Positions 1-9,202 of a stretch of 64,000 nucleotides of DNA are shown piece by piece. The stretch's first letter is position 1; the number at the start of each line of letters is the position of its first letter. The stretch covers positions 3,844,001-3,908,000 of the forward strand of contig NZ_CP033219.1 in the NCBI RefSeq assembly GCF_004006175.1, given 5' to 3'. A program made the translations under genes and the position numbers. Source of the stretch: Parasedimentitalea marina (GTDB lineage: Bacteria > Pseudomonadota > Alphaproteobacteria > Rhodobacterales > Rhodobacteraceae). The notes below the pieces were generated by a model. That model was not told the origin of the DNA, did no database searches, and saw only the letters and a program-made list of their open reading frames with translations.

Positions 1-104
1 TCTGCGCCTATCTGTGCCAGTGAGCCTAGTAATTGAATTTCAATTTGCGCTTGATCCATAGATCCCCCTTGCCCCTGCAATACTTGGGCAGAGACACCCG
101 GCTA

Positions 105-878
105 TCAACCCGGCAAAGGGGAAAGATAGCCCTCAAAGGTCACATTATCGGCAAAGGCTCGCGCGGCGCGCTCCTCGGCCTCCGATTGAACAGTCCAGCA
201 CAGGATCAGCAGCCCCGTGTCGCGCGTTTGCCGCACCAATGGTCGCGACAGATCACTGGCCTCATGGCTGATAAAGCTGGCCCCAACCCGGTCAAGGTCC
301 GGCATTTCACGAAGCCGGTCGCAAATCGGGCCGGTCAGTTCCGGCCAGGAGGCAAGATCATAGGCACTGGTCACAATGCCCCGTGGGACTTCCGGCGACA
401 ACCGGGCCAATTCAGCCACTGAATTTGGGTTAAACGACATCAACGCCACCAGACCTGAGTAGCCTTTCAATGCCTCAGCCGCCGCCCGTTCCAGCGCGCC
501 AACATCGGGACCAAGCTGACCATCCTGATCCTTGACCTCAATCAGCAGCGGCACTTGACCGGCAACCAGATCCAACACCGTGGCCAGATCCGGAATACCT
601 TCACCGTCACCGCCGATCAGCGGGATGGCCTGTGCCTGCTCTCGGGTCAGCAGGTTGATCGGCCCGCTGCCTTCTGCCAGCCGCTCCAGATTATAATCAT
701 GGAACACCATCGCATGTCCGTCAGCACTCAGCTGCAGGTCAATTTCGATACCATAGCCCGCGGCAATCGCCGCGCGGATAGCGGCAAGGCTGTTCTCCGG
801 TCGCCCATCCGTCACATCATGCAGGGCACGATGCGCAATGGGCAACCGAAGGAAATCCGCGGGGAGTGCCAGCGTCAT
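105..878 (-). CDS. Glycerophosphodiester phosphodiesterase family protein
   Basis: The 257-residue protein belongs to the GDPD family, which hydrolyses glycerophosphodiesters to glycerol-3-phosphate and an alcohol. The TIM-barrel signature is complete: His16-Arg17, Glu28-Asn29, Glu45-Ile-Asp47 and the acid-base His60-Asp61. No signal peptide is visible, so a cytoplasmic enzyme is expected. Its ATG overlaps the stop codon of the upstream RidA gene (ATGA), so the two are translationally coupled. The substrate cannot be read from the sequence. Confidence 0.9.
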   Translation of the reverse strand: MTLALPADFLRLPIAHRALHDVTDGRPENSLAAIRAAIAAGYGIEIDLQLSADGHAMVFHDYNLERLAEGSGPINLLTREQAQAIPLIGGDGEGIPDLATVLDLVAGQVPLLIEVKDQDGQLGPDVGALERAAAEALKGYSGLVALMSFNPNSVAELARLSPEVPRGIVTSAYDLASWPELTGPICDRLREMPDLDRVGASFISHEASDLSRPLVRQTRDTGLLILCWTVQSEAEERAARAFADNVTFEGYLSPLPG

Positions 879-1333
879 TTGATCTGAAAGACCCCGTCGA
901 TCTCAACTGCAACACCCAGCGGCAACGAGGGGCAGCTAACGGCCGAGCGCGCATGGCGGCCGGTATCGCCCAGTGCCGCAACCATAAAGTCCGACGCACC
1001 ATTCACCACCATTGGCTGCTGCGTAAAACCATCGGTTGAGTTCACAAAAGCGCCCAGCTTCACAACCTTCACCAGCCGGTCCAGATCCCCACCGCAGGCC
1101 GCCTTCACTTGCGCCAGCAACGATATGGCACAGGTTTTAGCCGCCGCTGCGCCTGCTTCAACATCCATATCCGCACCCAATGTGCCTGTGATCAGACCCG
1201 CACTATCTGCCGAGATCTGCCCCGAGACATAAACCATGTCGCCCACGACAACATAGGGTACATAATTGGCAGCCGGAGCCGGAGCATCAGGCAGGGTCAC
1301 ACCCAGTTCGTTCAGTTTCGCTTCAAAACCCAT
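875..1333 (-). CDS. RidA family protein (YjgF-like, about 150-residue subgroup)
   Basis: RidA proteins are trimers that hydrolyse reactive enamine/imine intermediates of PLP enzymes. This 152-residue protein is of the longer YjgF/chorismate-mutase-like subgroup. It has the VSGQIS strand near residue 36 and the C-terminal block RSAVSCPSLPLGVAVEIDG, in which Arg129 matches the substrate-binding arginine of the family. The ATG at 1333 is preceded by a good GGAGG. It is the first gene of a two-gene unit with the phosphodiesterase; why these two are paired is not clear from sequence. Confidence 0.9.
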   Translation of the reverse strand: MGFEAKLNELGVTLPDAPAPAANYVPYVVVGDMVYVSGQISADSAGLITGTLGADMDVEAGAAAAKTCAISLLAQVKAACGGDLDRLVKVVKLGAFVNSTDGFTQQPMVVNGASDFMVAALGDTGRHARSAVSCPSLPLGVAVEIDGVFQIK

Positions 1334-1415
1334 GACATCAATCCTCCAACAAGTGTTTCGCCGGCGACGCTACTCGGGATGCAATTCAGCCGAAAGGGAA
1401 AAACGCAGGCCGGTC

Positions 1416-2720
1416 TCAGCTCTCGCGGAATGCTTTGACAAAGTAGTCGGCCAGCGGCTTGATCAAATAGGACAGCGGCGAGTGGTCAGCGGTTCGAATA
1501 TAGCTTTCCACCGGCATTCCAGGGACCAGAACGACACCCTCGGGCAGTTTGGTGATCTCGCCTTCCTTCAATTCAATTTCAGCGCGGTAATAGGACTGAC
1601 GGCTGGTTTCGTCCTCGAAAGCATCAGCCGAGATCAGCGTAACGATGCCAAACAGGTCCGGCGTTGCCCGTTGATCCAGCGTCGAGAACCGGAGCGTCAC
1701 CGATTGGCCCACATAGACTTCATCAATGTTGATCGGCGACACCTGCGCCGCCACGACCAAGGGGCGATCCTGTGGCACCAGATACAACACCGGCTCGGCC
1801 GGGCGTATCACTGACCGGGGCGTATGAACCTGCAATCCATAAACAATTCCAGATACCGGCGCCTTGATGTCCAGCCGTTCCAGTTGTTCGATCAGCGACC
1901 GTCGCGTCTCGACCAGTTCCAACTCTTGGTAACGCAGGTCGCGCAGCCGGGTGATCGCCTCTTCACGCTGACGGGTCCCCAGTTTCAGAATTTCAATCTC
2001 AGTTTCGGTAATGCGACCTTCGGCCTGTGCCTCGGTTGCGATCAGCTCCCCCAAAGAACCCTGAAGATCAGCCGAGGTGCGACGCAGGTTCAGAACAGTC
2101 CCCGCCTGCGCCAACCCACGGTCCAGCAATGTTTGCTGATTTTTCAGTTCCTCACCGATCAGTTCCAGCTGAAGAACCATCGATTCCTGCTGCGCCTTTA
2201 CCCCAACTATCTGATCGCGGATCTGCGCCCGCCGCTTTTCCAGCTGTTCGATTTCCCGTGCGGCCGAATCTTGCCGGGCAATAAACAGTCGCGTTTGGCC
2301 CGCCATAAACTCATCGACTTCGGGTCGGGCCAGAGCCAACTCAATCAGGTCCGGCTCAAATGTGATGCCATCCGTTTCGTCCCGCTCAGCCTCCAGGCGT
2401 CCACGCCGAGCAACAATTTCAAACAGCTGACCTTCGGTGATCACAAGTTGCGATTGCAATCTGTTGGCATCCAGCCGCAGTAATAGAGCCCCCTGGGCCA
2501 CGGTGTCGCCTTCTTGCACCAGAATGTCCGAAACAATGCCACCATCCAGATGCTGCACAACCTGGCGGTTTTGATCGACCTCGATGCGGCCCGAGGCCAC
2601 AACAGCGCCGGCAATCGACGACATAACGGACCAGGTACCAAAGCCGCCAACCAGCAGAAACAGGCCGACCAGTCCGATAATAATCGGGCGGCGGGCAGAC
2701 CATGTGTTTTCTTCACTCAT
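1416..2720 (-). CDS. HlyD-family periplasmic adaptor subunit of a type I secretion system
   Basis: The 434-residue protein has a short cytoplasmic N-terminus, one membrane segment (about residues 13-36), a biotinyl-lipoyl-like beta domain split around a long coiled-coil hairpin (about 95-290), and a C-terminal beta-barrel region. This is the HlyD/PrtE layout. It links the inner-membrane ATPase with an outer-membrane TolC channel. Its start overlaps the stop of the ATPase gene (ATGA). No TolC homologue and no RTX-type substrate lies in the window, so the cargo is unknown. Confidence 0.93.
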   Translation of the reverse strand: MSEENTWSARRPIIIGLVGLFLLVGGFGTWSVMSSIAGAVVASGRIEVDQNRQVVQHLDGGIVSDILVQEGDTVAQGALLLRLDANRLQSQLVITEGQLFEIVARRGRLEAERDETDGITFEPDLIELALARPEVDEFMAGQTRLFIARQDSAAREIEQLEKRRAQIRDQIVGVKAQQESMVLQLELIGEELKNQQTLLDRGLAQAGTVLNLRRTSADLQGSLGELIATEAQAEGRITETEIEILKLGTRQREEAITRLRDLRYQELELVETRRSLIEQLERLDIKAPVSGIVYGLQVHTPRSVIRPAEPVLYLVPQDRPLVVAAQVSPINIDEVYVGQSVTLRFSTLDQRATPDLFGIVTLISADAFEDETSRQSYYRAEIELKEGEITKLPEGVVLVPGMPVESYIRTADHSPLSYLIKPLADYFVKAFRES

Positions 2721-4450
2721 TGCGCCTGCCTTGCTGCTGCCGTTTTTTGGATGTTCTGATGGTTCGCCACCATCTGGCGCAGGACATCGTCCTTGGGGCC
2801 AAAGGCCGTCTGATTGCCCTGATCCACCACCAGCAACAAGTCACATTCCTGTATCGCCGCAGGCCGGTGGGCCATAATCAGCACAGACCTTCCCTCGGCC
2901 TTCAACTGCTTGATGGCCGTGTTCAAAGCGACCGATCCCTCGTTATCCAGGTTAGAGTTTGGTTCATCCAGAATGACAATCACCGGGTCATCATACAGGG
3001 CCCGCGCCAGGGCGATCCGCTGCATTTGCCCACCTGACAAGCGCCCACCACCCGCCGTTATCCGGGTGTCATAGCCCTCGGGCAGTTTGGTAATCATGTC
3101 ATGGGCGGCCGCCTTCTTTGCCGCAGCGACAACTTTCTCCGAGTCCGGAAGGTCAGCCAGCCGGGCAATGTTTTGTGCAATAGTGCCTTCGAACAGCTGC
3201 ACGCGTTGCGGCAGGTAACCGATGTGCTGGCCCAGCACATCCGGCGCATATTGTTCCAGCGCTGCACCGTCCAATCGGACAGTCCCCGCCGCGGCCCGCC
3301 ATACTCCGGTTATCGCCCGGGCCAAGGTTGATTTGCCAGAGCCTGAAGGACCGATCACACCCAGCGCCTGCCCCGGCTCCACCTTGAACGAAAGGTTTCG
3401 CAATTGTGGCGTCTTGTCTCCAGGCGGAACCACTGTCACTGCCTGAATCTCCAGCCGAGCTTTGGGTTTCGGCAGGGCAGTGCGCTCTTGTTCTTCGGGG
3501 ACTTTGGTCAGTAATTCAGCCAAACTCCCCCAACCTTTTTGGGCCCGCTGGACCAGCACCCATTGACCAAGGGCCAGTTCAATTGGCGCCAAGGCCCGAC
3601 CCATCAAGATTGAACCTGCAATCATCGCGCCCGGCGACACCTCTCCCTGTAACACAAGATAAGCGCCAAGACCCAACATCGCCGACTGCAGGAACAATCG
3701 CAGTGTCTTGGTCAGCGACGTGAAGCTACCACCAACATCCGTGGCGGCGATGCTTTCGACCAGCGCCGCGTCACGGGCGACCTTCCACCGTCCAAAGGCA
3801 GCACCGCGCATCCCCATGGATTGTATCATTTCAGCTTCGGTGCGAATTTCCTCGGACATAAGGCCAGCCCGATGAGCTTTCACATTCGCCTGCATTTGCG
3901 GCGTGCGTGAAAACAGTTGGTTCAGCAGGGCAATACTGACAAGCACCACACCACCCCCCAGGGCCAACATGCCCAACCAGGGATGAAACAACGCAATTCC
4001 AGCCAGGAACACTGGCGTCCACGGCATGTCAAAAGCGGCCATCAGCACCGGTGACGAGATCAATCGCTGTACGGATTCCAGATCCGCCAACCCGGTCTGC
4101 GCCACGGGATCCGGGGTCACCGCCGAGCGCCGGATCATTGCGTCAAAGACACGCCGATCCAGAGCCGCCTGAAACCGCGCCCCAACCCGCGCCATGATCC
4201 GACCACGCGAGTAATCCAGCAGGCCCATCATGCCATAGAGAAACACGACAAGAATAGACAACGCGACCAGGGTCTGCTCTGATCGGCTACCCAGCACCCG
4301 ATCATAGACTTGCATCATGTACAGTGGACCCGTCAGCATCAGCATATTGGCAAAAAAGCTGAAGATCCCAACAGTCCAATAAAGACTTCGGCTGCGACGT
4401 CGAATCGACCGCAGCTCGTCTAATCCGTCCTTGAATACTGTCTTGGTCAT
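2717..4450 (-). CDS. Type I secretion system permease/ATPase (PrtD-like ABC exporter)
   Basis: A 577-residue half-size ABC exporter. The N-terminal half holds about six membrane segments (residues 25-290). The C-terminal nucleotide-binding domain has Walker A GPSGSGKST (367-375), an LSGGQ signature and Walker B VILDEPNSNLD. The PrtD/AprD-type family exports RTX toxins, proteases and related proteins. It lacks the N-terminal peptidase-like domain of HlyB-type transporters. It heads a two-gene operon with the HlyD-type adaptor. Confidence 0.93.
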   Translation of the reverse strand: MTKTVFKDGLDELRSIRRRSRSLYWTVGIFSFFANMLMLTGPLYMMQVYDRVLGSRSEQTLVALSILVVFLYGMMGLLDYSRGRIMARVGARFQAALDRRVFDAMIRRSAVTPDPVAQTGLADLESVQRLISSPVLMAAFDMPWTPVFLAGIALFHPWLGMLALGGGVVLVSIALLNQLFSRTPQMQANVKAHRAGLMSEEIRTEAEMIQSMGMRGAAFGRWKVARDAALVESIAATDVGGSFTSLTKTLRLFLQSAMLGLGAYLVLQGEVSPGAMIAGSILMGRALAPIELALGQWVLVQRAQKGWGSLAELLTKVPEEQERTALPKPKARLEIQAVTVVPPGDKTPQLRNLSFKVEPGQALGVIGPSGSGKSTLARAITGVWRAAAGTVRLDGAALEQYAPDVLGQHIGYLPQRVQLFEGTIAQNIARLADLPDSEKVVAAAKKAAAHDMITKLPEGYDTRITAGGGRLSGGQMQRIALARALYDDPVIVILDEPNSNLDNEGSVALNTAIKQLKAEGRSVLIMAHRPAAIQECDLLLVVDQGNQTAFGPKDDVLRQMVANHQNIQKTAAARQAQ

Positions 4451-4657
4451 AATTCGCCTGTAATAAAAGCGCCCGTACTAACGCTGTATCAGTCCAGTGG
4501 AAACTACCCGCCTATTTTCTGCCGGTTACCTTGTAATATGTCCCAAATCTGTCACAACAAAACAAACATTTTATATGACCTATGGGAACCCGGATGATTA
4601 CCTATAGATCAAGCCCGGCCCGCTGGGCATTGGATTAAGAAACGGACACACAGACAG

Positions 4658-5437
4658 ATGATCTTGACGTTGCGACAAACTTTTCTTCTTGTTGCCCTGC
4701 TATTGACCGGATTGACCGCTGGCTGTGCGGGTCAAAGCCCTGAAGCGCGGGCAGCAGGCGAGGTTTTTGATCCCTATGAGGGAACCAACCGTTCTATTCA
4801 TGATTTCAACCTCGCCGTCGATCGTTCTCTGTTTCGACCGGCGTCCAATGGGTATGTGGCCGTAGTACCCCCCGAAATCGTCACGTCGTTCGGCCTGTTT
4901 GCGGAAAACCTGTCAATGCCCGGCCAAGCCGTGAACTCACTGATGCAGGGTGATCTGCCTCAAACCGGCCTTGCAGTGTCTAGATTCCTGATCAACACCG
5001 TACTGGGCATTGGCGGCCTGTTTGACCCTGCCTCGGATTTCAAAATGGCACGGGTCAACACTGATTTTGGCGAAACACTGCATGTTTGGGGCTTTGGTGA
5101 AGGGGCCTACGTCGAGCTGCCGCTCTATGGCCCGTCAACCACACGCGATGCTGTGGGTGTTGTTGCGGACTTTTTCACCAACCCAATCACCTTTGCCCGG
5201 CAAAACCCCGCCGATAACATAGGTGTTTACGCCGAGATCGTGCGCCGGATGGGCGACCGCGGTAATTATTCTGCTACAATCGACTCGATTTTGTACGAGA
5301 GTGCTGACAGCTATGCTCAGGCCCGGTTGATCTACCTGCAAAGCCGCCGTTTTGAGTTGGGCGGCGACCAGGATTCTTATGACGGGGTCTTTGGCGATCC
5401 CTACTCCGACCCATATGAGGATATCTATGCCGAGTAA
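4658..5437 (+). CDS. mlaA: MlaA/VacJ family outer-membrane lipoprotein
   Basis: MlaA removes mislocalised phospholipid from the outer leaflet of the outer membrane and passes it to periplasmic MlaC. The 259-residue protein starts with a lipoprotein signal peptide ending in LTAGC (Cys23). The MlaA core follows, with FDPYEGTNRSIHDFN and later PLYGPSTTRDAVG. The C-terminal tail is acidic and tyrosine-rich. The next gene encodes an MlaC-like protein and overlaps it by 11 bases. The MlaFED inner-membrane transporter is not in the window. Confidence 0.93.
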   Translation: MILTLRQTFLLVALLLTGLTAGCAGQSPEARAAGEVFDPYEGTNRSIHDFNLAVDRSLFRPASNGYVAVVPPEIVTSFGLFAENLSMPGQAVNSLMQGDLPQTGLAVSRFLINTVLGIGGLFDPASDFKMARVNTDFGETLHVWGFGEGAYVELPLYGPSTTRDAVGVVADFFTNPITFARQNPADNIGVYAEIVRRMGDRGNYSATIDSILYESADSYAQARLIYLQSRRFELGGDQDSYDGVFGDPYSDPYEDIYAE

Positions 5438-6035
5438 CTTGTTTAACCGCCGCAGCGTCCTGACAACCGCCATTTCAGGCCTGGGTCTGGCTGCCCTGCC
5501 CTTCCCCGTTTTCGCGCTCAGCGAAACTGGCGCCCGCGCCCTCGTCGGCAGCGTGGTCCGCGATATCAATAAGGTCATAGCCTCGGGCAAGTCCGAATCC
5601 GCGATGATCCGGGACTTTGAAAAGATCTTTATCCGCTATGCTGATGTGCCGATCATGGCACAATATGCCCTTGGCGTTGACGGTCGACGCGCGTCAAAGT
5701 CCCAGATGCGGGCTTTCACCAAGGCGTTTCAGGGATATATCTCGCGCAAATACGGCAAACGGTTCCGGGAATTCATCGGCGGCGGCATCGAGGTGAAATC
5801 CACCCGTAAAATCCGTGCCGGCTATGAGGTCAAATCCATCGCCACCCTGCAGGGACAGGCGCCATTTGAGGTGACATTTCTGGTGTCGGACAAATCCGGC
5901 AAGGACAAGTTCTTCAATATGTTCATCGAAGGGGTGAACCTGCTACTGACCGAGCGCACTGAAATCGGTGCAATGCTGGATCACCGCAAGGGGAACATCG
6001 ATACTCTGATCACGGATCTGAAAAAGCTGAGCTGA
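5427..6035 (+). CDS. MlaC/Ttg2D family phospholipid-binding periplasmic protein
   Basis: This is an ABC-transporter-auxiliary protein of the MlaC family, which shuttles phospholipid between MlaA and the inner-membrane MlaFED complex. I place the start at the ATG at 5427, giving 202 residues, because a twin-arginine-containing signal (NRRSVLTTAISGLGLAALP) then lies at the N-terminus. An ATG at 5415 is an alternative. The body has the family pattern, including the YRGxxRxF-like region around residue 100. The overlap with mlaA implies one operon. Confidence 0.88.
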   Translation: MPSNLFNRRSVLTTAISGLGLAALPFPVFALSETGARALVGSVVRDINKVIASGKSESAMIRDFEKIFIRYADVPIMAQYALGVDGRRASKSQMRAFTKAFQGYISRKYGKRFREFIGGGIEVKSTRKIRAGYEVKSIATLQGQAPFEVTFLVSDKSGKDKFFNMFIEGVNLLLTERTEIGAMLDHRKGNIDTLITDLKKLS

Positions 6036-6196
6036 GCCAAGCAACAGCTCAACCAGCTATTTAACGACGGTCCATACGAGTTAGCACTGTGGTCGGACTT
6101 CGCCCGCAGCGGCGCGTGACACCTGCATGACCGACACCTCATCAAAGGCTCCCGCGCCCGCGCGGACCATCGGCTGCGCCGACGGACCTTACGGTC

Positions 6197-6259
6197 TTGG
6201 GCGTGGCGCCGCGCATGCGCGGCGCCACGCCCAACGGGAGCAGTGCCTCCGTTAGGAGG
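6197..6259. repeat. Perfect 38-bp palindrome plus a second short hairpin between convergent genes
   Basis: Positions 6197-6234 form a perfect inverted repeat with no central spacer. The stem outer end is TTGGGCGTGG and the centre is GCATGC. A second hairpin, CCTCC-GTTA-GGAGG, lies at 6246-6259. The element sits between the ends of the MlaC gene (plus) and the PBP1A gene (minus), so it may act as a bidirectional terminator. Its GC-rich modular look also fits the repetitive extragenic palindromes of Roseobacter genomes (inference). Confidence 0.7.
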
Positions 6260-6294
6260 CCGCGACGGGCGGGAGCTTTGCCTAGGCTGGCAAT

Positions 6295-8568
6295 TCAATT
6301 GCCAAACAGGTTTTTCAGAAATCCATCCACGGCCCGCCCGACATCCTGGCCCACATTGTTTCCATTGTTGCGTCGTCGGCGATCAGGTTGTGGTTGAGGT
6401 ACTATTGGCGCCGGTGCCTGCATCGGCAGCGCGACGGGCGTCAATCCTTCATGCACGCGCACCATGGTTTCCTGCCAGATCTCGGCTGGCAATCCACCGC
6501 CGGTGACACCAGACAGTGGCGTGTTGTCGTCGTATCCCATCCACACTCCGGCCACATATTCAGCCGTAAAGCCTACAAACCAGGCGTCGCGTGCTGCTTG
6601 GGTGGTTCCGGTCTTGCCCGCCACCTGCCACCCCGGCAATTGCGCGCGCGCGCCTGTCCCACCGGAGACAACCTGTTCCATCATCCATGTCAGCTGTTGC
6701 GCTGCGCTGGTTTGAATCACCCGTTCCCCCATACCGCCACTGCTGCCGATCATGGGCGCGTCATCTCCCATCAACTGCAACTCGACCAAACCGTATGGTG
6801 TAACGGACGAGCCGCCATTCAGGATCCCCGCATATGCACCGGTCATTTCAATCAGGGTGCTTTCCGACGCGCCCAGCGCCAGCGCCGGACCATCGGCCAG
6901 GTCACTGGTCAGCCCAAAGTCTCCCGCCACCTGGCGCACCAGATCACGGCCCACGGCCTCGGATATCTTTACAGCCGGAATATTCAGTGAATCACGCAAC
7001 GCCCGCGCCAGGGTCACTTCGCCATAGAATTTATGAGTATAATTCTTGGGGCACCATTGCCCTGAGCCCGCAATGTTCAGGCAATATTTTGCATCCAACA
7101 CCATATCCAGGGGCGAGTACCCCAGTTCAAGCGCCGTTGCGTAAACAAAGGGCTTGAAGGCCGATCCCGTTTGCCGCCGAGCCTGAGTGGCGCGGTTGAA
7201 CACACCTGATACCCGGGTCGAGCGGCCGCCAACCATGGCCCGCACGGCACCATCCGCGCTCATCACCACAATGGCCGCCTGCGCCTTTGAGCCCTCGCGG
7301 ACTTTGTTTTCAAAGATATAGGCCAGCGCCTCTTCGGCAGAGGTTTGCAGACGTTGGTCCAGCGTGGTGCGAATAATCACATCTTCGGTGGTTTGATCCC
7401 CAAAGAAACTGGGGATCTTGTCCATCACCCAGTCCGCGAAATAGCCCCCGGCACGGGCCGCCGCAGCTTCGCTTAGTTGGGCTGGATTGTCCCGTGCATC
7501 CTGCGCCTGGGCCGCCGTCAGATAGCCCTGATCGCGCATCAGCCCAACAATCACCTGCGCACGATCCTGCGAGCGTTGCAGGTTGTTGGTTGGCGCATAG
7601 CGCGTTGGCGCCTTCAGCAAACCTGCCAGCATTGCTGCCTCGGCCGGGTTGATTTCGGCAGCTGACTTGCCAAAATACCGCTGACTGGCGGCCTCGAATC
7701 CACGGGCACCAGCGCCCAGAAACGCGCGGTTCATATAGATCGTCAGAATTTCATCCTTGGAGTATTTGCTCTCCATGGCCAGCGCATAAATCGCCTCGGT
7801 GATTTTGCGCCACAACGATCCCTGACGGCAATCCGCCTCATAGGCCTTTTCGCTGTCCCAGACATCGACATCATAGGGCACACCCAGACAGAGTAGTTTT
7901 GCCGACTGCTGCGTGATGGTAGAGCCACCATTGCCTGACAGCGGGCCACGACCTGCACGCAGGTTGATCCGTACGGCGCTTGCGACACCCCTTGGCGAGA
8001 CGCCAAAGTGGCTGAAGAATCGTTTATCCTCGGTTGCGACAATGGCGTTTTTCAGATGCGGCGAGACTGTTTGCGTGGTCACCACGCCGCCAAACTGATC
8101 ACCGCGCCAGGCAAAGACCTCGCCGTTGCGATCCAGCATTGTCACCGAACCGCGTGCACGACCATCCAGCAGCGCATTGAGTTCGGGTAGTTTCTGGTAC
8201 TGATATCCAACCGCCAGGGCGACCAGCAGTCCAACGACCATACCCACCCGCCAGGTCAGCGCCCAGAACAGGCCAAAGATCCATCCCAACAGGCCAACGA
8301 AAGCCGCGCGGATGCGGCCGAAAAATCCCGTGGGTTTGCGTTTTGCCGTTTTTTTAGGGGAGGCTTTTCGGGGTGCCGGCTTATTTGCACTTGCCCTACG
8401 CCCTGTCGTTTTTGGTTTTGCACTCTTGCCACGGCCAAACAGAAAGCCAAACCAGCCTTTGCCTTTTGGTTTTCTTTTGCGCACAGGTTTTCGGGCGGGG
8501 GTCTTGCGACCACCGCCTGCGTAACGCTTATCTGCTACCAAAGGCTTGCGCCCTGATCCTTGTGCCAT
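6295..8568 (-). CDS. mrcA: Penicillin-binding protein 1A (bifunctional transglycosylase/transpeptidase)
   Basis: The 757-residue class A PBP polymerises and cross-links peptidoglycan in the periplasm. A long Lys/Arg-rich cytoplasmic tail (residues 1-80) precedes the membrane anchor (about 90-122). The GT51 domain has catalytic Glu180 in EDKRFFSHFGV and the GGSTITQQ motif. The transpeptidase domain has SAFK (Ser469 nucleophile, Lys472), SLN (527-529) and KTGTTQA. The basic tail is unusually long and rich in KP/RK repeats, which is common in alphaproteobacterial PBP1A. The gene stands alone. Confidence 0.95.
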   Translation of the reverse strand: MAQGSGRKPLVADKRYAGGGRKTPARKPVRKRKPKGKGWFGFLFGRGKSAKPKTTGRRASANKPAPRKASPKKTAKRKPTGFFGRIRAAFVGLLGWIFGLFWALTWRVGMVVGLLVALAVGYQYQKLPELNALLDGRARGSVTMLDRNGEVFAWRGDQFGGVVTTQTVSPHLKNAIVATEDKRFFSHFGVSPRGVASAVRINLRAGRGPLSGNGGSTITQQSAKLLCLGVPYDVDVWDSEKAYEADCRQGSLWRKITEAIYALAMESKYSKDEILTIYMNRAFLGAGARGFEAASQRYFGKSAAEINPAEAAMLAGLLKAPTRYAPTNNLQRSQDRAQVIVGLMRDQGYLTAAQAQDARDNPAQLSEAAAARAGGYFADWVMDKIPSFFGDQTTEDVIIRTTLDQRLQTSAEEALAYIFENKVREGSKAQAAIVVMSADGAVRAMVGGRSTRVSGVFNRATQARRQTGSAFKPFVYATALELGYSPLDMVLDAKYCLNIAGSGQWCPKNYTHKFYGEVTLARALRDSLNIPAVKISEAVGRDLVRQVAGDFGLTSDLADGPALALGASESTLIEMTGAYAGILNGGSSVTPYGLVELQLMGDDAPMIGSSGGMGERVIQTSAAQQLTWMMEQVVSGGTGARAQLPGWQVAGKTGTTQAARDAWFVGFTAEYVAGVWMGYDDNTPLSGVTGGGLPAEIWQETMVRVHEGLTPVALPMQAPAPIVPQPQPDRRRRNNGNNVGQDVGRAVDGFLKNLFGN

Positions 8569-8679
8569 GCCGATATCCTGCCCGGTTTGCCCGTTTTTTC
8601 ACACCATACCCGCTCTGCATTGCTTTGTTGAGAGCGATTTGCGGCCTGCCTTCCTTTGTTGAGTGAATAAAAATTAGGC

Positions 8680-8700
8680 AATGCTCACAAATTGAGCATT
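8680..8700. promoter_or_regulatory. Perfect 8-5-8 dyad upstream of glnK
   Basis: AATGCTCA and TGAGCATT are separated by CAAAT and lie 135 bases before the glnK start. It could be an operator for a nitrogen regulator or a hairpin in the leader, since it is followed by a short T run. A -24/-12 sigma-54 promoter could not be identified with confidence nearby. A direct repeat CTTTGTTGAG also occurs at 8623 and 8654. Confidence 0.45.
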
Positions 8701-8835
8701 TTTATTGCGCCTTTGCCTCAAACTGGCCGTGCCTCACCGGCCCCAGCATTCCCAAGCGCCTTTTCACGCGCTTGTTTGCAGGGGCAGAGATTTGGGCAAG
8801 ACGCCCGGGGAAACGCTAGGGAAAAGGATGCTGAG

Positions 8836-9174
8836 ATGAAAATGATCATAGCTGCCATCAAACCGTTCAAGCTGGAGGAAGTCCGCGAGGCGTTGACCGA
8901 CATCGGCATTGCGGGACTGATGGTAACAGAAATCAAGGGGTTTGGCGCGCAGGCGGGCCACACCGAGATTTATCGCGGAGCGGAATACGAAGTAAATTTC
9001 GTACCCAAGATGAAATTGGAAATCGTGGTTGCAGCCGATCAGGCCGACCAGGTTGTCGAGACCATCACAAACACTGCACGCACCGGCAAGATCGGTGACG
9101 GAAAGATTTTTGTACTGGATGTGGCTCAGGCAGTGCGCGTGCGCACCGGCGAGACAAATCTGGAAGCGCTCTAA
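8836..9174 (+). CDS. glnK: P-II family nitrogen regulatory protein GlnK
   Basis: P-II proteins sense 2-oxoglutarate and ATP/ADP and control AmtB, glutamine synthetase adenylylation and NtrB. I start at the ATG at 8836, giving 112 residues, the normal family length, with AAGGA eight bases upstream; a longer reading adds an unlikely leader. The N-terminus KMIIAAIKPFKLEEVREAL is typical. The T-loop carries the uridylylatable Tyr in TEIYRGAEYEVNFVPK, and the B-loop TGKIGDGKIF is intact. Position directly before amtB identifies it as GlnK rather than GlnB. Confidence 0.95.
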   Translation: MKMIIAAIKPFKLEEVREALTDIGIAGLMVTEIKGFGAQAGHTEIYRGAEYEVNFVPKMKLEIVVAADQADQVVETITNTARTGKIGDGKIFVLDVAQAVRVRTGETNLEAL

Positions 9175-9202
9175 GCGCAACGCTTAGGAAAAGGACGATA
9201 CA

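Noticed and set aside
8569..8835. Possible sigma-54 promoter for glnK-amtB
   Set aside because: I looked for a TGGCAC-N5-TTGC pattern and found no convincing match, so none is annotated.
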